A stretch of 64,000 nucleotides of DNA from Nephrocerus scutellatus (lineage: Eukaryota > Arthropoda > Insecta > Diptera > Pipunculidae), in assembly GCA_947095585.1 (NCBI GenBank), contig OX352763.1:25469462-25533461 (forward strand), written 5' to 3'. The first letter of the stretch is position 1; each line of letters begins with the position of its first letter. Below the pieces are notes generated by a model that saw only the letters and a list, made by a program, of their open reading frames with translations, ran no database searches and was not told the origin of the DNA. This document shows positions 23,325-34,339 of the stretch, piece by piece. Position numbers and translations under genes: made by a program.

Positions 23325-23890
23325 TTCCATTATACTAATTTATAAATGTATGGCCCGGAGTAATTGGGGATCATTTCACAGGTCCTCACATACTTCCCTA
23401 ACGGCTAAATTTAAACGGGTCTCAGTTACTTCTCGCAAATTACCAGCCAAAAGACGTCCCATTACCGACTCAAATCAACATGTTTTTTCAGCTAGATGCT
23501 GCTCCTTACCACAGTGGACATAACGTTACTGTATTTTTAAGGAACGATGGATCGGTAGAAACAGTTCGGTATTTTGCCCGTTTAGGTCAGTGGATCTAAC
23601 TCTAACTCTTCTAGATTTTTTTTGTGTTTGTATTAAGAATGTAGGAGATGGTATATTCTACAGAAATGGAAGTTGTAGAACAGCTTGCAAGGAGGATTGA
23701 ACATCCAGCTCAGACGATTGCAATGTGCTGCCTTAAACAAATTTGAAAAGTTAAAATTCATTATAGGAGATTTGTTGGAAATTGAATAGGTTTTAATTCT
23801 GCATTAGTCAAAAAATTTGTATCAAAGAATATTTTTTGAGATAATCGCGTTTAAAAATACAATTTACAAAAATTAATTATTGACTTTGAC
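23325..23890 (+). pseudogene. IS630/mariner-superfamily transposase relic
   Basis: The plus strand contains FFQLDAAPYHSGHNV (about 23480-23530), matching the WFQQDGAPxH signature with the second catalytic Asp. A decayed SPDLTPLDFFLWG-like stretch follows (about 23590-23640). Next come VYSTEMEVVEQLARRIE (about 23650-23705), the helical segment after the catalytic core, and a C-terminal tail. Stops interrupt the frame, and no inverted termini are evident. The same transposase type recurs at 54600-54990. Confidence 0.65.
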
Positions 23891-24009
23891 GACCTTTATA
23901 TCGGTAATGGTTCTAAAAATGTAAAAACATCTACATTGTTTGATTGATTGGTTTAATTTTCTTTCAAAAAAGACCAACAGTGGCCTTCTAGTTAGTAACG
24001 TTTAAGAGT

Positions 24010-24160
24010 TACAGGGTGTGAAGTGATGTAAGGTCAACAGTACATTTCTTCGCTTAAAAACGCGAAGGGCCTGAGGTTAAAATAGACCTTCATACCCACA
24101 AATTTTTTTTTTCGTAATTAACCATTTAAGTATTTGCCATCTAAACTGATGCACCCTGTA
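24010..24160 (-). repeat. MITE with CAGGGTG ends, copy 1
   Basis: It is bounded by TACAGGGTG (24010) and CACCCTGTA (ending 24160), with TA at both outer edges as expected of a mariner-type target duplication. The interior, read on the minus strand, resembles the element at 58048-58459 (GGTTAATTWCG, then a G-rich/TCTATTTT block, then GCGTTT...GCGAAG). Confidence 0.6.
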
Positions 24161-24299
24161 TATATAAAAATCAGTTTCTTAGTTTCTGTGCCATAAACAT
24201 CGCAAAACTCTCAAAAACTATCCATCCATCCTATCGAGCTAAAACTTTCGCAACGTGTTTGAGTCGATGGAGGTAATGTTCTTAACGAAAAATTTTTCC

Positions 24300-24830
24300 G
24301 ATAGGTGGCGCAGTGGGAAGAGAAGCGCCCCCGAACAGGTAGTATTTTAAAACAAAATTGCCGTTGTCTGTTTGTTTGTCTGTATGGATATAACGCTTTT
24401 ATGTCGCCTCATCCCGCCTAAACCACTATATGTATCGAAGCCATATTTACACCATATGATCGTTTGGTGCTCCGAAAAGTTAATGTTTTGTTTGGACCCG
24501 TTAGGTGGCGCTGGAGTAAAGATATTTACGAAAAATTGTGTTTATGGTTGAATTTGGTTCATATTCACACATACGTTTGTTTGGTGCTCCGATAACTTTA
24601 TGTTTTTTTTACCCGTTAGGTGGCGTTGGAGTTGAGATATTTACGAAAATTTGTGTTTATGGTTGGATTTGGTTCATATTCACACCATATCATTGTTTGG
24701 TACTTCGATAAGTTTATGCTTTTTTTGGACCCGTTAGGCTGCGTTGAAGTCGAGATATTTACGAAAATTTGTCTTCATGGATGGATTTGGTTCAAACTCA
24801 CACCATATGTTCGTTTGGTGCTCCGATTAA
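24300..24830 (+). repeat. 117-bp tandem array
   Basis: The phrase GTTTGGTGCTCCGA (third unit GTTTGGTACTTCGA) begins at 24462, 24579, 24695 and 24813, that is every 116-118 bp. Each unit contains CCGTTAGGTGGCG and GAGATATTTACGAAAA. About three full units exist, preceded by a partial, diverged one (GATAGGTGGCGCAG at 24301). Open frames through it are by-products. Confidence 0.8.
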
Positions 24831-27029
24831 AAATAGTGAAATGGTACAAAAACGGATACTCACTAGTTATATAATAACCACATATCACATAAATAATGAT
24901 GATATTATATATCAAGAGTTGCTGCACCAAAAAATAAAAAAAAAAACAAAATAGTAATCTGTTAGCTCTATAATACTATATTTTTAAACGTGGTAACGTC
25001 TAGCTTTTTTCTCAGCAAACAGTCTTATAATTTGATCATATGAAACCGATTGCAAAATATCATATTCTATTAATAGAATTGCAAGATGATATTGATGACT
25101 GTTGTGCATCTAAATATTTAAAATGCCTTATCAGATATAAATCAATTAATTCACTTTGCCGTATCCAATTTCACAAATTATTCATCGGAGGTGTTCTCGA
25201 AGATGTAAACACTTGTCGCAATTATTTCGTCAATATCATTCGGAAAACGGTGTGATAGGTAGGCGGCATGAGTTTTAATTTCAGCCGAATTCAATTAAAC
25301 AAAAGAAATGCTGCTGAGCTGTTTATACGAGGAACGTTTTTTATTTAATTCGACTTCTAACGATCTAGATTCTGAATGAGTCACGACCATTTAATATTCC
25401 AGCAATATTCGCAATATCGTTATTGCGATTTCCACCGATAATTGATGCGTATGAATAATGCCTACTTTCGAGGCTAAGGTATTGTAGGGAAACCGCCATT
25501 TTAGTATGTGGTCGTGTGAAAAATATATTTATATATATTAACTGCAAATAGTCACACTCTGATGCTAGTTTTCAAAAAATAAAACTAAAATTTCCGCAAC
25601 AAAAAATGTGTCGCTCCAGGCTTTAGCCTTGTCAGCCTATTAGGAAATCCTACAGTGTCTTCAATGTCTGTAAAGCATGCGAATATTTCTTTATATTTGG
25701 CCGGTTTTTTCGCCCCAGGACCAAGTTTCATCGTGAAAATGTGGTCCTGTATGCAATGTGCCGGTTTGTATCCGCTTACATGCCAACATCGTCTTGTGAA
25801 CTTTTTGCGCGGTAAAGAGCAGAATAAGACTTCAGATGAGGGCAATAATGGATAGTTTGGTTAACTCAATCAAGGTCATTAACTTTAAAAGCTTAGATAA
25901 GTACCACAAAAATGTAGAGTAAAGATGAAAACAAAAATAAGTAACCAGGCTTATTCATTCATGCAGCGCAACTGGCTCCGCATTACCATTAATCTATTCC
26001 TTTTATGTAATTTTATGTACAATTTTCCATTAAAAATATCTTTCCCCATTTACCAGCTGTATGCGCAGTATACACAGTGCTTCTGGCCATTCATTCGCAT
26101 AATTTGACTAGATGAGTGCAATAATCATGAGATGATGCGATGCGCTTGGTTGGAGATCGTCCACAAATGTCCGCTGCTTTTGCGCAGCATTAAAGTGCTG
26201 TACTTCTGCGTCGAGTCGCCACGATGATGGCTGACAAGGAAAGTGCACCACAAATAATGGTGTAACAGCAGATGTTTCCGTATGGAAAAGCATTCAAGTG
26301 AACTTGCCTGTATGTATAGGTAATAACAACTGTATGTACACAGATACTAAAGTGTCTACTACTCTTTACATGAATGGTTCAAGCGATCTTCAAGTCTATA
26401 CTTACTCAGGGCGACTCCGGCATCAAAAAAGATGCGAAATAACAAAGATTATTCCAAAATAGCGACTCAAGCGAGATGCAGTCATTATCTTTTTTTTACA
26501 TCAATAATCACTGAACCGTTTACGGTTTTGAACTGTTTCAAGGTCTGGCCGTAAAAAATATTATATACAAAAGAGTTGTACATACATCTACAACATACAT
26601 GGACGTTTAACAGCGGTGCCTGATGTTGATGATGGTAGTGCCGTGGCTATAGCGGATGTCGTGCACTATATGAGTGTGGAGGAACTTATCGTTTATTCAG
26701 TTGTAAGGTTACCTTAAAGAATTGGTTTAATTTTAAAAAAATGCAAATTTTCAATTTTACCAAAATACGAGTGCATTGGAATCAAACATTAATTTGGTTG
26801 ACTTTTGAATTTGTAGAACGTCCAGATGGTCAATTTGAATCGGAAAGTAATGACACTGGATAAAAACAGGTACAAACTTTTACATATACATCGACACATA
26901 CCACACAGTCACAGTTATTTGGTAATAATCGCCAAAATATCTGTTTTTGAGGTCGGGCCTATTTCAAAGTATTTCCGTTTTTCCATGCACCAGGCGGGCT
27001 ATCAAAATTAGCCCATTATATTAAGCTGC
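24831..27029. other. Unassigned, with one unrecognised 86-codon open frame
   Basis: No family-level hit. The minus-strand frame 25585-25845 starts with ATG, has balanced amino-acid composition (KFTRRCWHVSG, then KLGPGAKKPAKYKE) and is locally less AT-rich than its surroundings. It may be a fragment of a transposon or host gene, but I cannot name it. The rest shows no repeat or gene. Confidence 0.45.
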
Positions 27030-27226
27030 TCACAAAATGTGAGCCCTCTAGGTTGTGCGTAGGGTGGTTAAAAAGGACTTCAAAACGAGAAAATGGCGGA
27101 GTTTTCAACCATCACACTCGCCGCATGCGAACCGCGACACACGTCAATGCAATTTTGGTCTTCGACTTTCACAAAAGTTCAGCTCTCTAGGTCGTATGCA
27201 AGGTGGTTAAAAACGACCTCAAACAA
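27030..27226 (+). repeat. Imperfect 60-bp duplication
   Basis: TCACAAAATGTGAGCCCTC with the following GGTGGTTAAAAA block (27030-27089) is repeated at about 27167-27226 as TCACAAAAGTTCAGCTCTC with the same downstream block. The spacing is about 138 bp. It lies just upstream of the LINE at 27290. Confidence 0.55.
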
Positions 27227-27289
27227 ATTTCAACCCACCGCCAGTATCCGCCAGTCTGGAATTAGCCGACCACAAAACTGAACTTTTGG

Positions 27290-28400
27290 ACTTCTTCTAA
27301 GAACAAAGTCCAAACCATTCCGCAGCTGCACTTCAACAAAAACTTCCAGGGGACCATCCCCCCCAGGTCTTCTTGGGAGGAAGGTATCTACTTGGAAAAT
27401 GAAGGAATTCACTTCTACACAGACGGATCGAAAACTGATGAAGGGGTTGGCGGAGGTGTCTTTTCAAAAAGACTAAATCTAAGTCTCTCTTTCCGTCTTC
27501 CTGATCACTGTAGTGCTGATGAAGGGGTTGGCGGAGGTGTCTTTTCAAAAAGACTAAATCTAAGTCTCTCTTTCCGTCTTCCTGATCACTGTAGTGCTGA
27601 TGAAGGGGTTGGCGGAGGTGTCTTTTCAAAAAAGACTAAATCTAAGTCTCTCTTTCCGTCTTCCTGATCACTGTAGTGTTTTCCTAGCTGTAATCATGGC
27701 AATTAAGGAAGCCTTGTCTTGGCTGAAGAGTAATGTCATATCTGTTAAGGATATCCACATTTTCTAGGTTAGCCAGGCTGCGCTAAAGTCCATGGAAACA
27801 GTTTCTACAAATTCCATTTTAGCCCGGAATTGCCGATCGTCTCTTGATGAGATGGCGGAGCAGTTCAACATTAACCTGTGCTGGGTGCCGGGGCATAGAG
27901 GCATTTCTGGAAACTGTATGGCCGATGAACTCGCCAAACATGGAACCACACTACCCCTATTGCCTGAATATGGTTCACTAGGCATGCCTATCACTACGTG
28001 CAAACTCATATTTAAACGGGATGCTATAATAAAAACTAGTTGTCATAACATAACAGGACAATGTATCATAGGCAAGCATGCAGAAAGTCTAGGAGTCTTT
28101 TCCAACGTTTTTTGCACAAGCTGCATGGATGAGGAGGAGGAGGAAACAACTCTACATCTACTTTTTACGTGCCCAGCCCTCTCGAATAGGCGGAAGCTCC
28201 ATCTGGGAGCGTTCTTTTTCAACGATCTCAACGATCTAAACCAAATTGACATTAATAGTCTATTGCGCTTCATACGAAGCTCCAACTGGTTCAACGAGTG
28301 GGCGTGGAATTTTCCAGATCCTTGTGGTATCACAACGGACCGTCATGGTCTAAGTGCATCGTTTTTGACGGACGACCACTTTAACGTAACCTAACCTAAC
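27290..28400 (+). mobile_element. RNase H-bearing LINE, 3' part, with internal triplication
   Basis: The plus strand reads into an RNase H domain: FYTDGSKTDEG (about 27410-27445) with the first catalytic Asp, then LAVIMAIKEAL (about 27690) with the Glu motif, and the WVPGHRGISGN-C-MADELAKHG block (about 27880-27945). The C-terminal Cys cluster is CTSCMDEEEEETTLHLLFTCPAL (C-x2-C...H-x4-C type, about 28115-28180). The last frame (27792-28394, 200 codons) is open to a stop just before the 3' tail. Inside the RNase H domain an 81-bp unit is present three times (27436-27679). The endonuclease and RT are missing (5' truncation). Confidence 0.88.
27436..27679 (+). repeat. 81-bp coding tandem triplication in LINE RNase H
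   Basis: Units start at 27436, 27517 and 27598, each with TGATGAAGGGGTTGGCGG. The repeat is exactly 27 codons, so the first two are in frame. The third unit has one extra A in its A-run, which breaks the frame. The near-identity of the units indicates recent duplication relative to the decay of the rest of the LINE. Confidence 0.9.
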
Positions 28401-28402
28401 CT
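28386..28402 (+). repeat. LINE 3' tail of TAACC pentamers
   Basis: Right after the LINE stop codon region the sequence is TAACCTAACCTAACCTAG. It probably is the element's simple-repeat tail. It equals the complement of the insect telomeric unit TTAGG, but three units at an internal site do not make a telomere. Confidence 0.6.
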
Positions 28403-31400
28403 AGCTCCCCACCCCCCCCCCCTTTTTTTTCTGGACTGGATACAAGTCGCATATAACACGGTTTCACACTACATGGCATTTTGTAGGAACCTATCTACCG
28501 TGTTATTAGAGGGCTACCTGTACAATGTGTTATTCTGATTCCGGAAGCGAGAAATTGACAAATTTCGTGTACACAATTGAACAAATTTAATTATAAGTTG
28601 TAAAAGTTGTGTATATAGGCGAAATCAAAAAACACGCTTGCGCAATTGATTCACTGGTGTATATTGACACCTTGCCTAATCTCACACGTAAGTTAACAAA
28701 CATTTGACGAAAATCACATTATGGTCACAGCATACGAACTGCACGTAATGAGTCGTTCACATCAGCTAAATTAATCCAAGTCAAGCCCATTATAGTTGGC
28801 CCTTTAGTCGGCAGATTACATAGCTCGCCACTGAACCATGATGCCCACAGAGAATCGGCTTCAAATCGGGATCCATGAAGCATCTTCAACTAAAAAAAAT
28901 AATAATCTACACCCAAAGCAAGGACAAGAAGTTATTGTCCATCGCAGATGCATAGATTGTGCGGATTATGCGTGCAAACATACTCTGGCTGGCTCCTTCC
29001 TGATGATATCTATACTAAGAATAATGAATACATTATCTGTCCGCCTGCTTTTATTCTACAAACCACAATACATCGATAAGGATGGTGGAGAATAAACTAA
29101 AGTTTATGGTCACCACAAAATTAATTTGATTTTTATACTCCATTGTTTGTGGGGTTATGTGGCGGCGGACAGAGAGCGAGCACCACAGTTTTCAAGATCA
29201 AAACGGCAATAAAACAGCGCCACAGTCAGACTCCCAGACTCGCAAAGAAACTCGCGGTATAGGGAAGGAAAAATGAAAGACAAGGTACCGAATACAATGG
29301 AAGTATCAACATCTTCTTATATAAATGTATCTACACATAACACTCGTATGTTCCGCGAATTCATCCGAAACACAAAAGATGCAAAAAACATAAAAATTAA
29401 AAAAAAAAAAACACAGAATTCAGACGAAACGATCAGACAGAAATCACAGAAGAATCAAAGATGGTGGAGTAAAATTAAGCGTTCAGAATATTTTAGTATA
29501 TAAGCATACGAAGTCCAATACATAATGTCTCGCTTTTGCTCCCCCGCCCTACCTAACAGATAGCTGCTGATCTTCATCAATCTCTGTCTGTGCTGCGCAG
29601 CGCAGTGATCAAGCGTTGTTCCTCTCGTTCGCAGGCCAGGCAACAACCAACAACTACTGATCGTCGAGGTAAACACCAAAAAATTAAATTTATTTATGTA
29701 CTACATGGAACGACGAGTAGATGCGGTAGCTGCTGGCTGGATGGCTTATTGCTAGGTACACCTCAAAGAAGTATCTTTCTTCTCTGAATGATTTTCTATA
29801 TTATCTGTATCCGTCCGTATGTGTGTGCTCTGTTGCAAACCGTCCAATAATCTGTATATGTACTCGAGCGATTGGGTGGCGTTTTTTTTATATTTATAGT
29901 GATCTTGCCATACACAGAGTAATAATGTGCTGCTTGGTCGTGCAATCACCGGCCAGATTCAATCTACAGAATCACATTAATTTTATTCCATCTTTTTTTT
30001 CGATTTTTATTTTGTTGTTGTGTTCTTTTGTGTATCTACTTATGTATATGATTTTTAACATACATACATATATAAAAATATATAATAATGGCTTGTCGTG
30101 AACAACGATGCGAAGGTTGGTTTTATGTCGTTATCTCCCTTGATGTGGATCTGAAGCTGCTGGAGTCGATGACGCCGTTGATGGCGTTTGATGTCGACTT
30201 GTTTGACTATAGGTAGGTTCTGCTGGTGGCGGTTCGTTACGATTGGCTGAACCTGACTGTCGGCGGAAGAAGTAATGCTTCCAGCAGAAAAGGCCAATCA
30301 CTCAGTCAGCAGGCAGCCTGTACGTACAAGGAGCAAAAGCCTTTTCCGAACAAACGCGGATGGGTTTTTTTTTTAAATTTTTTTTTGTCATGATCTCCTT
30401 TGTTTGCACGATGTGCAAGGAATACACAAAATTTGTATATCAAAGGGGGATAAAAAAAATGTAGGTACATTTGTGTGCATGTTAGTATGCAAGAATATTT
30501 AAGAACCTGTTGGTAGCAGTTAGAGCTGATCACCAGCCGCGCAGATACTTTGCTTAAGAAAGATTTCCAGACAGAATTATTGAGGATGCATCTATTTAAT
30601 TTCTAGGTACATTACATTATTGCTTCTCTAAATACGTATCTACATACATTTATTTTACAAATAACTTTCATAATTACAATTATATCGCAGTGCCCGTTCC
30701 AAACTCAAGTGTAAGTCGTAAAATCTGGTCACCTACGTACATACCAAATGTGATTACATTTCTTAGGTTTTTCTAATTTTATAAATACATATTGCGTTAT
30801 TACATATATAGTATCCATATTCAGATATGGTGCTCATATAACGAGAGAAGCCATTTTGAAAATTAAACCATTTGCATGGCTTCACCTTATTTACACGCAA
30901 TCATCATCGTCGTCAAAAGTACTCGCATCTGTATGTGTGATTCTCCCCCGAAAAAAAAATCGTGAAAACATCCAACCGAAGGATCAGTATCGCCGTCTTC
31001 GTCTGTACCTCTCTATGCGGTAGACACTGGTTACTTACAACTCAGATATGTATGTTTCTATGTACAGATGCGTACATAAGCACATTATTATCCTTATTTA
31101 AAGGTAAAGCGTATCTATAGCACGCAAATACAAATTACCAAACGAATTAAAACATCCCCCGCTTCATCTTATAGCACGCGTTTATAGATGTATTTTTTTC
31201 CCGCTTTAGGTACACCACCCCAATAAATAAATGCTATAGAGACGAAAAATAATCCTTCAAACGACAGATATAAATACGTTGTACATATAGAAACAGCGTA
31301 TACATCCGAAAAGGATAAAACACGCGAGTACAGCATGAATGTCGTACACATACTCATATATATGGCATCTGTGTACTATGTATATACGAAACACCCACTC

Positions 31401-31975
31401 AGCCCACTGGCAGGTATACATATATACATTCTTAATTTCGATACATTGCACGTCGTAGATGTACATGGATAGATTTTATACAACTATATATGTACGTAAC
31501 AGAATGAACGAGTATTAGTTCGCCAGGACTTCAGGATTAGGATACACCCATGCACGTTGCACAAGAAATAAATTCAAATCCACCCTCATTGAAAATCTCA
31601 TTTGCAATGAGAGTTGAATTGTACAAGATTCTATCTACAGCACACCACATCACCTGCGATATCTGCAACCAACGAATCTAGATAAATAAATTTGTTCTCT
31701 ATGTGTATGTTGAAAGGTATATACAGCCGATTGTATGCATTGTATACATAAAAGGATTACTCGCACGAGAGCATATTTTCTCTCGTAATTTTCGCAAGAA
31801 ATCTTACAGGGTGATTCTTCTTCAAAATAAGTTGTTAACAGTTTTTTATTGCAAGGAGATAGATCGTTTTAAAAAGAAGATGCATTTGTTATGTTGTCAT
31901 GTGAAGTATTTGACTTTTTTCCATTAGTAGGGCTTTTCTAAGTTTGTTAGCTGTCATCTGAATTTTTTTTTATAT
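28403..31975. other. Unassigned, typical insect intergenic DNA
   Basis: It starts with a C-run/T-run (28410-28432). The stretch 29160-29670 is a little richer in GC and contains GTTCCTCTCGTTCGCAG, which looks like a splice acceptor (cut near 29637), followed 30-odd bases later by GTCGAG|GTAAAC. That is a possible tiny exon of very low confidence. From 29800 to 31700 the DNA is rich in TACATA/TATGTA motifs. No family-level gene was recognised. Confidence 0.4.
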
Positions 31976-31977
31976 TG

Positions 31978-32068
31978 ACACACGCTAAAGGGGTTTGCAC
32001 CCTTATAACGCTTAGCACAGCGTGGGCGTTAGGAAATTATGCAGAGGAAAAGATGAGATGTCTATGCA
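31978..32068 (+). repeat. Short hairpin-prone repeat I, copy 1
   Basis: CACGCTAAAGGGGTTTGCAC through TGAGATGTCTATG is present in reverse complement at 51724-51822 with about 85-90% identity by eye. It contains two potential stems (GGG-TTTGCA-CCC and AACGC...GCGTT). Non-coding. Confidence 0.7.
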
Positions 32069-32349
32069 TGCGAGTAAAAATATCTTTTACAAATATCTTT
32101 TATATTTTTCTTTTGAAATAAAACTCACATTTATTTTATTATAATTATATTTGAAAAAAAAGACTTTATTATTTTTAATGAATCAAACAATATAATAAAT
32201 GCAAATATACTCAGATGGAGTACCGACGTCGACCTTCTTACTCAACGATCACTAAAAAACTCTCTTACTCTATTGTCACTCCGTTTTCTTTATGCCTTGG
32301 TCATTGCTGCATCTTATCTTTATGACTCCTACACAACATTCTGAACTTC

Positions 32350-33545
32350 TGCTTATTCGGCAGGAATTTGCTGAAGTATAAATGTGCCGTCAGATAGCCA
32401 CTTTACTTTATAATTGTGGCTTTGTCTTTGTTTTCTTTGATATTGTTTATCAAATGCAGATGCAATCGCAAAAGTTCTTTCGGCAAACTGCTGAGTACCA
32501 CAAATTGGTGTATCTGCGGATCGAATTTGATCGTGTTGGCATGCATTTATCACTTGCTTGTCTTAAACGACTGCAGATCATACAAATGCGGAAACACAGA
32601 ATCAGGCAATTCATTCCACATAACTATCGTGCGGCTAAAGAAGGAATCGCTGAATTGGTTAGTACGTCCGAATATAGGCTTAATGCTGGACCCGAGTTGA
32701 GCCATGGGTATTACGGATGGGTTGGAGAATTGGCGGGATGCATCTGGATATTTCTTTTGAACCGCTTGTGGAAAAAGCGATAAAACAGTGACAGGCAGGA
32801 AACATCCGTACGATGTTCAAGCGATTTGATTGTTTTCGCGATACGTACGTCACCAGTAAGTTTTCACGCGCGGTTCTGAACTCTGTCTAGTAGATGCAAC
32901 GTGGCCTTGGGGGCACCTGCCCAGACAATATAGTTGTATTCAAGTTAAGGGCGAATATACGCCGTGTAAATAGTAGCCAGATCTGAAGCACCGTTTTAGG
33001 AAACCTAAACATCTCGCAGCATTTTTGGTGATGACAAATATGTGGTCATTCTATTCTAACGAAGCTTTTTGTTGACGCACATACCGAGAATTGAGAGTTT
33101 TTCAGTTTCTTTGATGCAAGATCCATGGATAAAGGTTGGGGGTTTAAATTACGCTTAGACGACAGAAGACAGCATTGGATTTTAGAAGCATTAAATTCAA
33201 CTCCCCACCCCACCTTGTTATGCTGTCAAGCTCAGAATTTAACGTGCTTAACATACGTTGCTGTTCAAGTTCCACTTGTGATGAAGAGGGGCGTGCAGAA
33301 AACGTGAATTCATATGAAAAGCTAAGAGTACTGTCGTCAACGAAAGAATGGATTGGATTAGAGGTGATCGATAGGAGATCATTAATGAAAATCAGTGTCG
33401 GAGATAAAAGAGAGCCTTGAGAAACACCGGCGTTTATGCGTTGAACATTGGATTTGAATCCGTCCAATACGACCTGGATTGAACGGTCAGAAAGTTAGTT
33501 ACTAGTCCAATCGAGCAGGGTGTTATTAATTCCATAAGCAGTAAA
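32350..33545 (-). mobile_element. LINE family A, copy 2: RT plus C-terminal domain
   Basis: Minus-strand. It reads NAGVSQGSLLSPTLIFINDL (about 33370-33430), HSFVDDSTLSFSYEF (the catalytic box reads FVDD, about 33320-33350) and RWGGELNLMLLKSN (about 33175-33215). The thumb follows, then a C-terminal part with YRFFHKRF and CGMNCLILCF-like text (about 32580-32740). Part of the lower end resembles KVKWLSDGTFILQ (32360-32400). It aligns with copy 1 over 32871-33545. Motif A is lost, since the copy is truncated at about 33545. The plus-strand open frame 32382-32783 is its antisense shadow. Confidence 0.82.
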
Positions 33546-33668
33546 ATATTGACATTTACGAGTTTTATTGTAAAGAAAGTTCTCAGGTCGGATCATCCCT
33601 TTATTTTAAAATGTTGAAAACGGCTCTTCGTCATCTCTATCAACCTTCTTTTTTTATACTATACATAT

Positions 33669-34333
33669 TGTTACGAAATTTAGGCTTTCGAGTTCGTAAA
33701 GGATTTTGCAAATAAAAAACAACAAAAGTTTATTAATTAACAAATAACAACTTTTATAAACAAACAGTAAAAATAATACAAGATCACAATTTATATTGGT
33801 GATAACTTTAAATGTACACAAAAACACTTATTACAACAACACTTGTACTTCACTATAATTCCCTTAGGTGGTAAATTTATCTCTTTGCAAGAACTTTTTG
33901 AACTTGACTGGTGAAATTCTAAACAATGAATGAATCCTCTGCAGTGAACGCCAACTTTTATACTCATTGAAAAGTTTCCAGAAACTTATAGACAGAAATA
34001 TCGAGAAAGACCAGAAAATTGTGGCCTTATTCCCTTATTTACAACTTACGATAATCATATGTAATGAGTCATTTTATAAAAATAAACTACATGTACAGTC
34101 ATGTTCCTACACACAAACCGGACAAACCGCACAAACCGATTTGACCGCATTACATAATGATTTAAACTTACAGGCGGTTACATTTCAAATAATCTGATAA
34201 ATCTTACAGCCTAAAAATATGCTATACAAAAGTGCTTAGTTCTAATTCAGTGCCTATTTTTAGTATGCAGTATGTACGTTGGGATTTATCTTAGGATTCG
34301 AATTCCATTATCTACTGACTACTTTTCGTAACA
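33669..34333 (-). repeat. Solo LTR (Ty3/gypsy-like), copy 1
   Basis: It starts TGTTACGAAAT and ends TTTTCGTAACA, giving the TG...CA ends and short inverted repeats expected of an LTR. It is flanked by the direct repeat ATAT (33665-33668 and 34334-34337), a 4-bp target duplication as made by many gypsy elements. Its reverse complement aligns with the LTR at 42307-42873. Near one edge is an A/T-rich segment with AATAAA. No internal retroviral region adjoins it. It includes (ACAAACCG)3 near 34120-34147. Confidence 0.8.
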
Positions 34334-34339
34334 ATATAA

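Noticed and set aside
28386..28402. Telomeric TTAGG array
   Set aside because: Only about three units at the end of a LINE; better explained as the element's tail.
32382..32783. 133-codon plus-strand open frame
   Set aside because: It is antisense to the C-terminal part of the LINE at 32350-33545 and shows no motif of its own.
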